59,688 nucleotides of DNA. It comes from a virus. A program made the translations under genes and the position numbers. Of the stretch, positions 7,453 to 14,686 are shown in pieces. The notes below the pieces were generated by a model. That model was not told the origin of the DNA, ran no database searches, and worked only from the letters and a program-made list of their open reading frames with translations. Position 1 is the first letter of the stretch; each line of letters starts with the position of its first letter. The stretch spans positions 1-59,688 of the IMG/VR virus record IMGVR_UViG_3300036399_001256; one strand, given 5' to 3'.

Positions 7453-7613
7453 CTCAGCTTTTGGGTGAGGTGCCAGTTTCCGCAAATGTCGCACTGGTAG
7501 GTGAAGAGGCGTGGAACACTGGCGTCTTTGGATCGGCGGTTGATGATGACGCGCATCGCAGTTTGCTCGGATGGGTAGTCGCACTTCCTCGCGCATGCTT
7601 CCGCCCTTCGCAT
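7449..7613 (-). CDS. Zinc-ribbon small protein (54 aa)
   Basis: From the ATG at 7613: MRRAEACARKCDYPSEQTAM and so on, ending YQCDICGNWHLTQKLR. The C-x2-C-G-x-W-H-L-T end is typical of small phage proteins of unknown role. The stop overlaps the helicase start by ATGA. The frame stays open further upstream through the junction motif (LTKRE), but the preceding gene ends inside that motif, so the short form is more likely. Confidence 0.65.
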   Translation of the reverse strand: MRRAEACARKCDYPSEQTAMRVIINRRSKDASVPRLFTYQCDICGNWHLTQKLR

Positions 7614-7632
7614 GTAGAGCACGTGTTCAACT

Positions 7633-7645
7633 TCACGTTTCGTCA
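7633..7645 (-). promoter_or_regulatory. Junction motif TGACGAAACGTGA
   Basis: Exact 9-base core. The TGA at its head is the stop of the gene at 7643-7918, and the next start (7613) is about 20 bp further on. In the open frame that crosses it, the motif would encode L-T-K-R-E. Confidence 0.65.
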
Positions 7646-7918
7646 GTTTGAAGTGCTGATCGCGCGGCTCTTGGGTGTGATTCCAGCTTTTGAAAATCGC
7701 CGATTCAAAGTTTTCAACAGCCTTGGATCTTGCTTCGGTGAGAGGTTGAGCATGGTTAGGAATCCGATGATCTCCTTGAGGTCGGTGATGGTGACCTTCT
7801 GGCGGAGGATTTCCTTTCGGAGTTTTGCGGTGGTGGCGAGGTGGCATTTCCGGTCTTTCTCTCGGGTTTCGCGGGATTTGGTGAGTCGTTTTTGGAGGGC
7901 GGTGATGGATAGGCGCAT
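7643..7918 (-). CDS. Hypothetical basic coiled-coil protein (91 aa)
   Basis: Starts MRLSITALQKRLTKSRETRE, followed by a Lys/Arg-rich, probably coiled-coil helix to about residue 60. No recognised domain. The stop codon lies in a junction motif copy. It sits 19 bp after the end of the gene at 7938-8375, in a run of small minus-strand genes. The high positive charge suggests nucleic-acid contact, which is only an inference. Confidence 0.6.
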   Translation of the reverse strand: MRLSITALQKRLTKSRETREKDRKCHLATTAKLRKEILRQKVTITDLKEIIGFLTMLNLSPKQDPRLLKTLNRRFSKAGITPKSRAISTSN

Positions 7919-7937
7919 TTTCTAGCAGAAAATTATG

Positions 7938-8375
7938 TTAACTGGGGTCCGGTGAATAAGCGTTCGGCAGACTAATTTTCTTCTCCCACCGACTCAGCGC
8001 GTGAGCGATGGCAATCATCTTGCTTGCCGCCGTTGCGGGAGACAGATCCTCAGTTTCCAGCGCACGGAAGGATGCACTGGTTCCGCACTGCCACTTCTCG
8101 CAGAGTGCGGCATGAGTCGAGAACTCAGGCGTTTTGACCTCCACCCCAAGCGATATGTGGACGGATCGCCCAGCATAGAATTTGAGGATTTCCATCAGGT
8201 CTTCGATGCCTTCAATATCGAATCCCGCCGCCGCGTCGTCTTCGTCGGCGTAGTATGATTCTCGGATTCTCTCATCGAGCTTCGGGTTGTCTCTCGCCTC
8301 CATTGGCCAGACTTCGCCGCTGTTTGACGAGTGGACGTTGAGTGAGAATTTTACAGTGGCTTGTTTGTGGTTCAT
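7938..8375 (-). CDS. Hypothetical protein (145 aa)
   Basis: No family recognised. The N-terminal half looks like a beta-rich domain (ATVKFSLNVHSSNSGEVW). The middle carries an acidic helix (YYADEDDAAAGFDIEGIEDL) and the C-terminus a helix with IAHALSRWEKK. The ATG overlaps the stop of the Lar-like gene (8372-8375, ATGA), so the two are coupled. Confidence 0.7.
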   Translation of the reverse strand: MNHKQATVKFSLNVHSSNSGEVWPMEARDNPKLDERIRESYYADEDDAAAGFDIEGIEDLMEILKFYAGRSVHISLGVEVKTPEFSTHAALCEKWQCGTSASFRALETEDLSPATAASKMIAIAHALSRWEKKISLPNAYSPDPS

Positions 8376-8800
8376 GCGTTTGGGGTATCTAGGAATTTGA
8401 GGATGTCAGCGGCAGTTCCGCCCTTGGTGATGATTTCTCGGATGGTGTCGAAGTCCTGTCGTAGCAGTGCCACTTTGAGGGCTTCGATGTTGGCTTCGTT
8501 CTCGCACTTGGCGCGGAGGTCGCGGAGGCGTTCATTTTCGCGCACCAGCGTATTCACGGCAGCTTTCGCACCCTCCATGGCGAACAGATCGCTTCGCAGG
8601 TTCCATTTCCGCGCAGCTTCTTCTGCGGTGTGGCCATCCGGCCCGTAGGTGCGGCACTCTGGATTCGTGCATTCCACGGCAGCTTTCACGCCCGCCTTGA
8701 TTTCGATGTCGCTATGCACCAGTTCGGGAGCCCCTCCACAAAACGGGCAGCCGAACAAGGCATCGCTGCCAACCGGCATTTGCTTTTCAGTTTCACTCAT
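8372..8800 (-). CDS. Lar-like restriction-alleviation zinc protein with coiled-coil tail
   Basis: 142 aa. Residues 15-67 match the Lar family: CPFCGGAPEL, VECTNPECRTYG and HTAEEAARKWN, a four-cysteine zinc fold. In lambdoid phages and Rac, Lar relieves type I restriction by changing EcoKI modification behaviour. Many phage Lar homologues are annotated by this domain alone. The remaining 75 residues form a charged helix (LVRENERLRDLRAKCENEAN) that ordinary Lar proteins lack. It may protect incoming phage DNA; the function is inferred from family only. Confidence 0.72.
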   Translation of the reverse strand: MSETEKQMPVGSDALFGCPFCGGAPELVHSDIEIKAGVKAAVECTNPECRTYGPDGHTAEEAARKWNLRSDLFAMEGAKAAVNTLVRENERLRDLRAKCENEANIEALKVALLRQDFDTIREIITKGGTAADILKFLDTPNA

Positions 8801-8851
8801 GGTCGTTTTATTTGCTGCCGGTGGCAGGATTTGTTTCGTTCTCCCGAAATG

Positions 8852-9031
8852 TCATTGACCCTCCGGCCATTTCACTGCGTCCATTTTCCCAGTGAACACC
8901 GCCCACGCTTCCCGGAGCTTTTCGCGGAGCGAGCGGCAGGTGTGATTGATCGGACGGGCAGGAACCCATTTGCCGTTGATTTCCGCCTTCGTGCTGGCGG
9001 CGGCTTCGAGGATGTCTTTGAGGTGATACAT
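8852..9031 (-). CDS. Small conserved phage protein (59 aa)
   Basis: Found by translating the minus strand: it starts MYHLKDILEAAASTKAEING, continues KWVPARPINHTCRSLREKLR, and ends AVKWPEGQ at TGA 8852-8854. Proteins with this N-terminus and a W-P-E-G-Q end occur in many temperate phages without a known role. It lies between an attC-like element (9063-9112, upstream) and the Lar-like gene. No Shine-Dalgarno is seen before the ATG. Confidence 0.75.
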   Translation of the reverse strand: MYHLKDILEAAASTKAEINGKWVPARPINHTCRSLREKLREAWAVFTGKMDAVKWPEGQ

Positions 9032-9062
9032 TGTTTTTCGTGTTATTGGAGATTCAAAAAAA

Positions 9063-9112
9063 GGGAGAACAAGGCGTGCGAGCTAACCGCCGGGACGCGC
9101 CTTGTTGAATTC
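9063..9112 (-). repeat. attC-like element, site A
   Basis: A 9-bp perfect inverted repeat, AACAAGGCG at 9068-9076 with CGCCTTGTT at 9098-9106. In the transcription direction it begins ATTCAAC, which fits the integron R'' box RYYYAAC, and ends GTTCTCC in the R' position. The centre CCCGGCGGTTAG is shared with the element at 9437-9490. It is intergenic, downstream of the gene at 9187-9405. Confidence 0.5.
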
Positions 9113-9186
9113 AAGCTACCCATTCGGCGGTAGCTCCACATCGACGTTCGGCAGAGAAGGGATCAGACCTTCCCCGCCTTGGTTGG

Positions 9187-9405
9187 TTACTCGGCGTGCG
9201 CGAATTGCTGGCCCGCACGTTCAAGCCGCTTTCCGAGGATTTGGACGTATTCGCTCATCACCCGTTGCTGGGAGTAGAGCAGGTCCTTGTCTTCGCGTGG
9301 CAGCTTCGGGAATGCCGGATCGGCCATGAACGTATTGAGTTTGTTCAGGCGTCCAGCGGTTTCTTGCGTCTCAGTGAGGAGACGGGCTCTTTGTTCTTCG
9401 TTCAT
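9187..9405 (-). CDS. Small helical phage protein (72 aa)
   Basis: MNEEQRARLLTETQETAGRL, then NKLNTFM and a second helix DKDLLYSQQRVMSEYVQILG KRLERAG (two helices, residues 1-27 and 41-68). This two-helix layout, with the pattern L-x-x-Q-x-x-x-M-x-x-Y-x-x-I-L, recurs in small phage early proteins of unknown role. It lies between two attC-like elements (9437-9490 before it, 9063-9112 after it), as a one-gene cassette would. Confidence 0.7.
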   Translation of the reverse strand: MNEEQRARLLTETQETAGRLNKLNTFMADPAFPKLPREDKDLLYSQQRVMSEYVQILGKRLERAGQQFAHAE

Positions 9406-9436
9406 ATTTCGTTGGTGTTTCCGGCATCAACCCCCA

Positions 9437-9490
9437 GCCGAACAAGGCGTGGGTGGTCAACCGCCGGGAAAGTTTTATTTGGAATCGGGG
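9437..9490 (-). repeat. attC-like element, site B
   Basis: In the transcription direction it overlaps the last codons of the gene at 9475-9840 (DSK-stop), then TCCCGGCGGTTG, a GC-rich centre, and CGCCTTGTTCGGC, where GTTCGGC resembles GTTRRRY. It is closely similar to 5095-5144, including the gene end it overlaps. Confidence 0.5.
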
Positions 9491-9840
9491 TCTTGGGGCG
9501 GCGGTGCCACCACTTTGACGTTGTGTGGAATTGGAGGAATCGGCATCCACCCTTTGAGATCGCGGTTGTCTTCCGTCTCGAACTCCCACCAGCAATCGTG
9601 GACTTCCGTGCTGGTCACGGTTTCCGCACTCGCGTTGTAAGTGGCAACTGCCCAGGTGCAGCTCATCCGCGACCATGCAGCAGGGACTAGCCACGGCCAT
9701 CCGAAGTCGGCGAGGATCATTGTGCCGTCGTGCGGAGCTGTCTCCGCGTCCAACAAAGACACACAACAAGGCGGCGCAGATCGACCCCCACTAGCTTTCT
9801 TGTTTGCGGGACGTTTTGGCTTCGATGGTGTTTTTTTCAT
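9475..9840 (-). CDS. DUF551-like small phage protein (121 aa)
   Basis: After a basic N-terminus (MKKTPSKPKRPANKK), the core APHDGTMILADFGWPWLVPA and the later W-x-x-A and WWEFETED segments follow the pattern of DUF551-type phage proteins (W-x-P-x-x-E-x-A-P-x-D-G-T-x-I-L). The function of that family is unknown. The N-terminal 25 residues are not part of the domain, and a GTG at VSLLDAE would give the usual domain start. The gene ends in DSK at the edge of an attC-like element. Confidence 0.65.
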   Translation of the reverse strand: MKKTPSKPKRPANKKASGGRSAPPCCVSLLDAETAPHDGTMILADFGWPWLVPAAWSRMSCTWAVATYNASAETVTSTEVHDCWWEFETEDNRDLKGWMPIPPIPHNVKVVAPPPQDPDSK

Positions 9841-9850
9841 ATGCGGAGAT

Positions 9851-10252
9851 TTAGGGCTTTGGGGCCGTTGGGGTCGTCTGGCCTTGGACGTTCTCCGAAA
9901 GAAATGCGCGGGCGGTGTCGCCCATGAATTTCCAATCCTCGTAGGTGTCGCAGCCGTCGATGTATCGTTCTTCGATGACCATCAGCACAGCAATGGCCGC
10001 ATCCCGTTCGCGCTCCATCTTTTTCGAGTGGTCAGACATTGCGTAAGCGTATGCCGAGATCGGGACCCGTGAATCATGCATGCCGTCTGGTGTGCGTGAT
10101 ACAGCGTCCCACGCTTCGTTGCTCTCCGGCGTCGAAGACGAAGAACAAGCCGCCGCATCCGATGGGAATAAGCTTTCCAGTTGCTTGCCGCAATAGTGGC
10201 AGGCCGTTTCGGACGATTTGAACGTCACTTTGCAGGTAGGGCATGTTTTCAT
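9851..10252 (-). CDS. Zinc-ribbon protein (133 aa)
   Basis: The N-terminus MKTCPTCKVTFKSSETACHY followed by CGKQ is a four-cysteine zinc ribbon (residues 4-23). A Ser/Glu-rich linker and a helical part with RERDAAIAVLMVIEERYIDG follow. It is probably a small nucleic-acid or protein adaptor. It lies downstream of the PD-(D/E)XK exonuclease in the early operon, 10 bp before the next gene. Confidence 0.68.
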   Translation of the reverse strand: MKTCPTCKVTFKSSETACHYCGKQLESLFPSDAAACSSSSTPESNEAWDAVSRTPDGMHDSRVPISAYAYAMSDHSKKMERERDAAIAVLMVIEERYIDGCDTYEDWKFMGDTARAFLSENVQGQTTPTAPKP

Positions 10253-10289
10253 TTAGTTTTTCATTGGCTCCCACGGGAGCGTTTAGACG

Positions 10290-11093
10290 TTATGGGGATG
10301 ACTCAATCCAATAACCTTTGTCGTATTTCCAGAGCGTGAAGCACGCCATGAACGCGGCGAGCGCCTGCTCGTAATTGTCCCAAATCTTCGGCTGGATCGG
10401 TCCCGGCGCGTCGCTTGGGATGAGTAGAGAAACCAGCAGGGGCCGTTCCTCTTCCGGCTCGGTGATGCACTCGGCGTAGGCGGCGAGCTGCATCGCCCAT
10501 TCCAGATAGAACACGCCATTGCGCTTCCCTTTCAGTCGTTGGGACTTCGCATCGACGATTGCCCGCCGTGCTCGTCCTTCGTGGTTGATCATGGCGTAGA
10601 TGTCGAGCCTCCCAGCGTATCCCTTACTGCTCACGCATGACTGTTCGGCGGAAATCACCTCGATCACGTTGTCCCGATACCACTGCTCGTATCCGGCGAC
10701 GTATTGCAGGATCTCGCTGGTGCCGGAGAACACCTTGTTGACGTTGTAGTGCTCGATCTGCTCATGCAGGAGCGTGCCCCACTCGGCGGCTTTGCGGGTC
10801 TCCTCCTCGGATGCTTCGGCGATGCGGGAGGCGAACATTTCGTCAGTCTCGCCACCCATGCGCTCCAGTTGGATAGCGGCCAAGATCGCCTTGTCGAGTT
10901 TCCACACGTCGAGCGCGGGCTTGGCCTTCATGCCAAGGATGTTCGTCACCGATGGCACCAGGTTCATTTTCTTAGCGTCGGTGACCGTGGTGGGTCGTGG
11001 GAGTCCCGTGGTTTTCCCCATGACGGTATGGCAGGGGTCGCCGTTGCGGTGATACCAATGAGAGTCACGCTCGCGTCGTTTGATGAGGGCCAT
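10290..11093 (-). CDS. PD-(D/E)XK exonuclease (phage recombination type)
   Basis: 267 aa from the ATG at 11093. The catalytic core is clear: AEWGTLLHEQIE (helix with His/Glu), GYAGRLDIYA (Asp), and RRAIVDAKSQ (D-x-K), then QLAAYAE (motif QxxxY). This is the RecB/lambda-exonuclease-like fold used to resect DNA ends for annealing. With the RecA-like ATPase (15902-16858), the SSB-like protein and the SbcC-like ATPase it forms a recombination set. It follows the gene at 11099-11704 by 5 bp. Confidence 0.8.
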   Translation of the reverse strand: MALIKRRERDSHWYHRNGDPCHTVMGKTTGLPRPTTVTDAKKMNLVPSVTNILGMKAKPALDVWKLDKAILAAIQLERMGGETDEMFASRIAEASEEETRKAAEWGTLLHEQIEHYNVNKVFSGTSEILQYVAGYEQWYRDNVIEVISAEQSCVSSKGYAGRLDIYAMINHEGRARRAIVDAKSQRLKGKRNGVFYLEWAMQLAAYAECITEPEEERPLLVSLLIPSDAPGPIQPKIWDNYEQALAAFMACFTLWKYDKGYWIESSP

Positions 11094-11098
11094 GATCG

Positions 11099-11704
11099 TT
11101 AGAGGCTGGAGATGTGAAGGACGACGCAAGTAGCGAAGAGTTCTTTGCCATCAAGCATTTCAAATGTGGCGTGCGGGATGTCGCCCATGTCAAATTCGTG
11201 GCCGTTCTCACCGAATTTGGCGCGGATGGTTTTCGCGGCCTTGCGGCGCACGCCCCATGCAACGATGTCGTCGGCTTCGTCGCTGTCGCGGATTTCATCT
11301 ACGGATGGAAGGATGCCGTTGGCGTCGATGATGATTTCACCGTGTCCTGAGTCATCACGCCATGCACCGTAGAACTCGGTGAGGTCGTCGGATGCTCCGG
11401 CGATGATGAGGAATCCTTTCTCCTTGGCATCTGAGATGTGTCTTTCGATTTCGTCGTCGTATTCGATTCCGTCGAGTTCCTCCGCAAATTTCTTGCAGGC
11501 CATCAAATGATCGACGACGGGAAGCTCCTCCGCCTCGGCGACCCACTCACGCCCCAGAATGATGCCAGTTTCGAGCGGGACAAGATCCTCGGGGAATTTG
11601 TCGCCAAGGAAGGATTTCAAGATTTCCGGGTTGTCGGCCATGATGAGGACGTTGTTGCCGGAGTGGGAGATTGGGATGGAGCATCCGATGATTTGTTGTT
11701 GCAT
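11099..11704 (-). CDS. Hypothetical protein (201 aa)
   Basis: Starts MQQQIIGCSIPISHSGNNVL and is acidic overall (LDGIEYDDEIERH; GDIPHATFEMLDGK). No recognised domain. It lies between the SbcC-like ATPase and the exonuclease and is probably co-transcribed, so a role in recombination or in controlling the nuclease is possible. An upstream in-frame ATG at 11743 would add 13 residues across a GC-rich hairpin, so I prefer 11704. Confidence 0.7.
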   Translation of the reverse strand: MQQQIIGCSIPISHSGNNVLIMADNPEILKSFLGDKFPEDLVPLETGIILGREWVAEAEELPVVDHLMACKKFAEELDGIEYDDEIERHISDAKEKGFLIIAGASDDLTEFYGAWRDDSGHGEIIIDANGILPSVDEIRDSDEADDIVAWGVRRKAAKTIRAKFGENGHEFDMGDIPHATFEMLDGKELFATCVVLHISSL

Positions 11705-11785
11705 GGGGGTAATAGGTTGCGCCCAGAAAGCCCGCTGGCGCACGGGGCACCAGCAGGCGGGGCTGATTCGGGAGTTCCAATTGGA

Positions 11786-13063
11786 TCACTCGACGGGCTT
11801 CCCATCGACGAACGCGATGGAGCCATCCACGATATGCAATCCGACTTGGCCTGGTGCTTCTTGGAATTTCTCGATCCAAAGTTGATAGCCACGCTCGGCG
11901 GCGAGGTCCGACATGAGTTTGAGGTTCGCGGAGTTCATCAGCGCACCCTCGCGGATAAGGATGATCTTCAACTGTGGATTCTGGCTCATCGCCACCAGCG
12001 TCGAGATGCGGATTTGCTCGGCGGTGCTGAGTTGATCGAAGAGGACGCCCGACATGAGAACGCCGTCGTCGGTGAGTTCGAGTCCTGGGATTGGCAGGGA
12101 GCACGATTTCACCGCCTCGGCCTTGCGCTCGTCGATCTCCTGAATCCGGCGCGTGAGGGTGGCGTATTCAGTGCGGAGGTCGTCGGCTTTCTTTTCGGCG
12201 GCGATGTAGGCGACGCGCTCGCGCACCTTCCGGTTGTTCGCTTCGACGTTGTCGATGGCGTCATTCGCCGATTGGATGTCCTCGGCGGTGGGGAGAATGA
12301 TTTCCGCAAGAAACTCCTCGGCGTGCTTCTTCTCGGTTTCACGCTCGATCACCAATTCCTTGGCAGTGGCAAGCGCCGCCTCCAATCGCGCCACTTCCTG
12401 CAATGCGGATGCGTGGTTGGCGGTGGCCGTTTCAACGTGCAGTTTGCATTGGGAATACTTGCTGACAAGCCCCTCCATCTCCCTCAGTTTCGCGATCAAC
12501 TCCGTCGCCGACGTCTCCTCGGCCGGCGCGTCCTCGGCGGGCTTGGGAAGTTGGGTGAGGGCGGCGGCGGCTTCCTTCCCGGTGCGGCCGACGTTGGTGC
12601 GGTCGTCAAAGAACTTTTGGCGCTCGGCGTCGAGTTCGGCAAAGTCGAGTCCCGCCGCAGACTTCAACGCATCGACCTGTTGCTTGGGTTTGAGGCGGGT
12701 GAACTCCAGCGGATCGAAGGCGTAGTTTCCAAGCAGGCCGTTGAGAAACGTCTGGGCCTTGGGGACTTCCTTGCCGTCGGCGTCGAGCAGGGTGAGGTAG
12801 CTACCTTTCTTCGTGAGGCGGCGCTCCAGCGTGTATTCGACTTTCTCGCCGCCGATGGTGAGCCGCACGGATCCTGACTGGCGACCGTGGCGGATCGGAT
12901 CATCCATGCCGGTGTTCGTGAGGGCGAGGAGGATGGCATCCAGCACGGAGGATTTCCCTTGGGCGTTATCGCCGGTGAGGATGATGGGCTGGCCGGTGGC
13001 GGGATCGATTTCGATCGCTTCGATTCGCTTGAGGTCGGTGACCTTGAGTTCTAGGATTTGCAT
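11786..13063 (-). CDS. SbcC/RecF-like AAA ATPase with coiled coil
   Basis: 425 aa from the ATG at 13063. Walker A GDNAQGKSS (31-39) after LELKVTDLKRIEAIEID, the typical N-terminus of RecF/SbcC/SMC ATPases. A long coiled coil runs from about 200 to 330 (HVETATANHASALQEVARLE is part). The C-terminal head has LFDQLSTAEQIRIST (signature-like) and LKIILIREG (Walker B region). It is shorter than SbcC but similar to phage-encoded versions. It probably acts with a nuclease in DNA-end processing. The longer frame to 13147 crosses a hairpin leader (13099-13134). Confidence 0.82.
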   Translation of the reverse strand: MQILELKVTDLKRIEAIEIDPATGQPIILTGDNAQGKSSVLDAILLALTNTGMDDPIRHGRQSGSVRLTIGGEKVEYTLERRLTKKGSYLTLLDADGKEVPKAQTFLNGLLGNYAFDPLEFTRLKPKQQVDALKSAAGLDFAELDAERQKFFDDRTNVGRTGKEAAAALTQLPKPAEDAPAEETSATELIAKLREMEGLVSKYSQCKLHVETATANHASALQEVARLEAALATAKELVIERETEKKHAEEFLAEIILPTAEDIQSANDAIDNVEANNRKVRERVAYIAAEKKADDLRTEYATLTRRIQEIDERKAEAVKSCSLPIPGLELTDDGVLMSGVLFDQLSTAEQIRISTLVAMSQNPQLKIILIREGALMNSANLKLMSDLAAERGYQLWIEKFQEAPGQVGLHIVDGSIAFVDGKPVE

Positions 13064-13098
13064 GACTGTGGTGGTATTGGTTGGTTGGAGAATTGCCA

Positions 13099-13134
13099 GG
13101 AGCGGCATGATTGCTGGCTGGGCGGTGCCGCTCC
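13099..13134. repeat. Intergenic hairpin before the SbcC-like gene
   Basis: GGAGCGGCA (13099-13107) pairs with TGCCGCTCC (13126-13134). It lies in the 87-bp gap between the exonuclease stop and the SbcC-like start and would form in the mRNA. A similar GGAGCGG hairpin sits before the exonuclease gene (13746-13801). Confidence 0.6.
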
Positions 13135-13150
13135 CGGTCGGGGACAAAAA

Positions 13151-13717
13151 TCAGATGAGGTTGTTTTTGATGAGATGTTGGTGAACGCGAGCGCAGGCGA
13201 GAACGTCGGCAAGCGCATCGTGCGCCCCGTCGAAGCCCTCTCCAAAAAAGTGCTCATGCGCTTCGATGAGCTTCGGCCATTTGTATTTGCCGTAGTTTCC
13301 GGGCAGTTTGCAGAGGTTGGTCGTCGCCTTCATCGTGCAATACCTTGGCATATCCATCAGGCGGTTGGGCTGGCCAAGGCGCTCGATTTCGTAGGCGATG
13401 AATTTGATGTCGAACTCATCGTTGTGGGCGACGGCCTGCTCCGAGATTTTGCAGAGATGCGAAAACATCAGCATGGCAACCTGGATGGGGATGCCGTGGG
13501 CCGTGGCTTTCTCGGTGGTGATTCCGTGAACGGCGGCAGCACCTTCGCCGACCTCCCATCCCTCCGGCTTGATGATGACGGAGAATCCGGCGATCTTCCC
13601 CGCTTCGTCGTCGATGACGGCGGCAGCGAGTTGGACGATGTGCGGACAGTCCGCGAGTGGCGTTCCTGCTTTCGCGGGAAACCCGGTGGTTTCGGTATCG
13701 TAGTAGAGGCGCTTCAT
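13151..13717 (-). CDS. DnaQ-like 3'-5' exonuclease (DEDD)
   Basis: 188 aa. Exo I is YYDTETTG (Asp7, Glu9), Exo II AHNDEFDIKF, and Exo III HDALADV near the C-terminus, with the His of the DEDDh type. Phage proteins of this size act as stand-alone exonucleases in replication or recombination, not as polymerase subunits, and no polymerase gene is seen here. Preceded by a hairpin-containing leader; followed by the SbcC-like ATPase. Confidence 0.85.
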   Translation of the reverse strand: MKRLYYDTETTGFPAKAGTPLADCPHIVQLAAAVIDDEAGKIAGFSVIIKPEGWEVGEGAAAVHGITTEKATAHGIPIQVAMLMFSHLCKISEQAVAHNDEFDIKFIAYEIERLGQPNRLMDMPRYCTMKATTNLCKLPGNYGKYKWPKLIEAHEHFFGEGFDGAHDALADVLACARVHQHLIKNNLI

Positions 13718-13745
13718 GGGCGTGGTTCGGACTTTTGTATGGGGT

Positions 13746-13801
13746 GCGGAGCGGTGTTTTCACCCGTCCCGGGGTGTGGTTCCCAACCCGCACCGCTCCG
13801 C
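13746..13801. repeat. Intergenic 11-bp hairpin before the exonuclease gene
   Basis: GCGGAGCGGTG (13746-13756) is the perfect reverse complement of 13791-13801. It occupies most of the 98-bp gap between the genes at 13816-14145 and 13151-13717. The T run just beyond 13801 is on the plus strand, so for leftward transcripts it is not a standard terminator. It may be an mRNA 5' stabilising or processing hairpin. Confidence 0.6.
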
Positions 13802-13815
13802 GTTTTTGCTGGGAG

Positions 13816-14145
13816 TTACTTGAGGTGGCGACAGGTTTTCGGCATGGATGCACGGTGGCGCTTTTCCAGTTTGGCTTGGGCAGCACAAAGTTTCCACCGT
13901 TCGGAGTTGGAGATGCGCGGGAGTCGCTTTTTGCTCAGTTGCTTTTCGAGGCGTGGCTCGGTCCGTGTCCGTGGGATATTGATCTTGGGATCGGGTGAGC
14001 GAAACAGACCAAGAACAACAACCCGCTTGATGCCTTGGTTGTCGATCCAGTGAGGAATCGCAAATGCCATCCGTTGAGTAATCAGCATTTCACCGTAGCT
14101 GAATTTCGCGCCGTAGTTTTGATGAAGGGGCTTGAGGATTTTCAT
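13816..14145 (-). CDS. Hypothetical basic protein (109 aa)
   Basis: MKILKPLHQNYGAKFSYGEM and so on; the second half is rich in Arg and Lys (RTRTEPRLEKQLSKKRLPRI). No domain recognised. It lies 12 bp after the SSB-like gene and before the DnaQ-like exonuclease. The charge suggests DNA binding, but that is only an inference. Confidence 0.6.
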   Translation of the reverse strand: MKILKPLHQNYGAKFSYGEMLITQRMAFAIPHWIDNQGIKRVVVLGLFRSPDPKINIPRTRTEPRLEKQLSKKRLPRISNSERWKLCAAQAKLEKRHRASMPKTCRHLK

Positions 14146-14157
14146 GATGGGCGCGAG

Positions 14158-14682
14158 TTAGAATGGAGGGATATCGTCATCATCATCAACGGCTGGAGCC
14201 GCAGATGGTGGCGGTGGAGCGGATCGCGCCGGGGGCGGCGATGCCGGAGCGGGGGCGGCACCTGTGCCTTTCTTGTAGATCCAGCGATCAACCTCGTTCC
14301 GCATGTAGTCTTTCCCCTGCACGGGTTTCTGAACGAGGGTGGCGCGGCCCTTGCGGTTGAGAAGCCACTTGATGAAGTTGATGTCGGTCCAGTCGATGCG
14401 TCGCCCAACGGGAAGCGCATCAGCGCCAACGCATTTGATATACTGGTCGATCTTCCACTTCATGTTTGCGGCGAAGACAATGTTCTCGTAAACCTGAGTC
14501 GTCGCCCCATCCGATTCCCGCGTGAATTCGAGTTTCAGCGGGATGTATGGATTCTTGCCAGGGTTGCGAACCACGGCGTTGATTTCGATGTGGGTGAATG
14601 GATATTCGCCCTTTTCGAAAACAACGAACTGGCGCTCGACGGGATCTTCGACGGTGTAATTGGTGAGGAGGTCTTCGGACAT
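14158..14682 (-). CDS. SSB-like protein (DUF669 family)
   Basis: 174 aa starting MSEDLLTNYTVED. The central part (PFTHIEINAVVRN, then YENIVFAANMKWKIDQYIK) matches the phage DUF669 family, found next to annealing ATPases and thought to act like single-strand binding proteins. The C-terminus is a Pro/Ala linker followed by VDDDDDIPPF, which copies the acidic tip of bacterial SSB (D-D-D-I-P-F) that recruits partner enzymes. It lies 4 bp after the DUF2303 gene. The frame extends far upstream, but that part is the shadow of the DUF2303 gene. Confidence 0.8.
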   Translation of the reverse strand: MSEDLLTNYTVEDPVERQFVVFEKGEYPFTHIEINAVVRNPGKNPYIPLKLEFTRESDGATTQVYENIVFAANMKWKIDQYIKCVGADALPVGRRIDWTDINFIKWLLNRKGRATLVQKPVQGKDYMRNEVDRWIYKKGTGAAPAPASPPPARSAPPPPSAAPAVDDDDDIPPF

Positions 14683-14686
14683 GGGA

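Noticed and set aside
8749-8770. CCGAACAAGGC resembling the attC-like end box
   Set aside because: It falls inside the Cys codons of the Lar-like zinc motif (CPFCGG), has no paired arm and is not at a gene border, so it is probably chance.
11438-12877. A long plus-strand open frame (479 codons)
   Set aside because: It lies antisense to the SbcC-like ATPase and a neighbouring gene and has the repetitive Arg/Val/Gly/Leu composition expected from reading a GC-rich gene backwards. No domain is seen.
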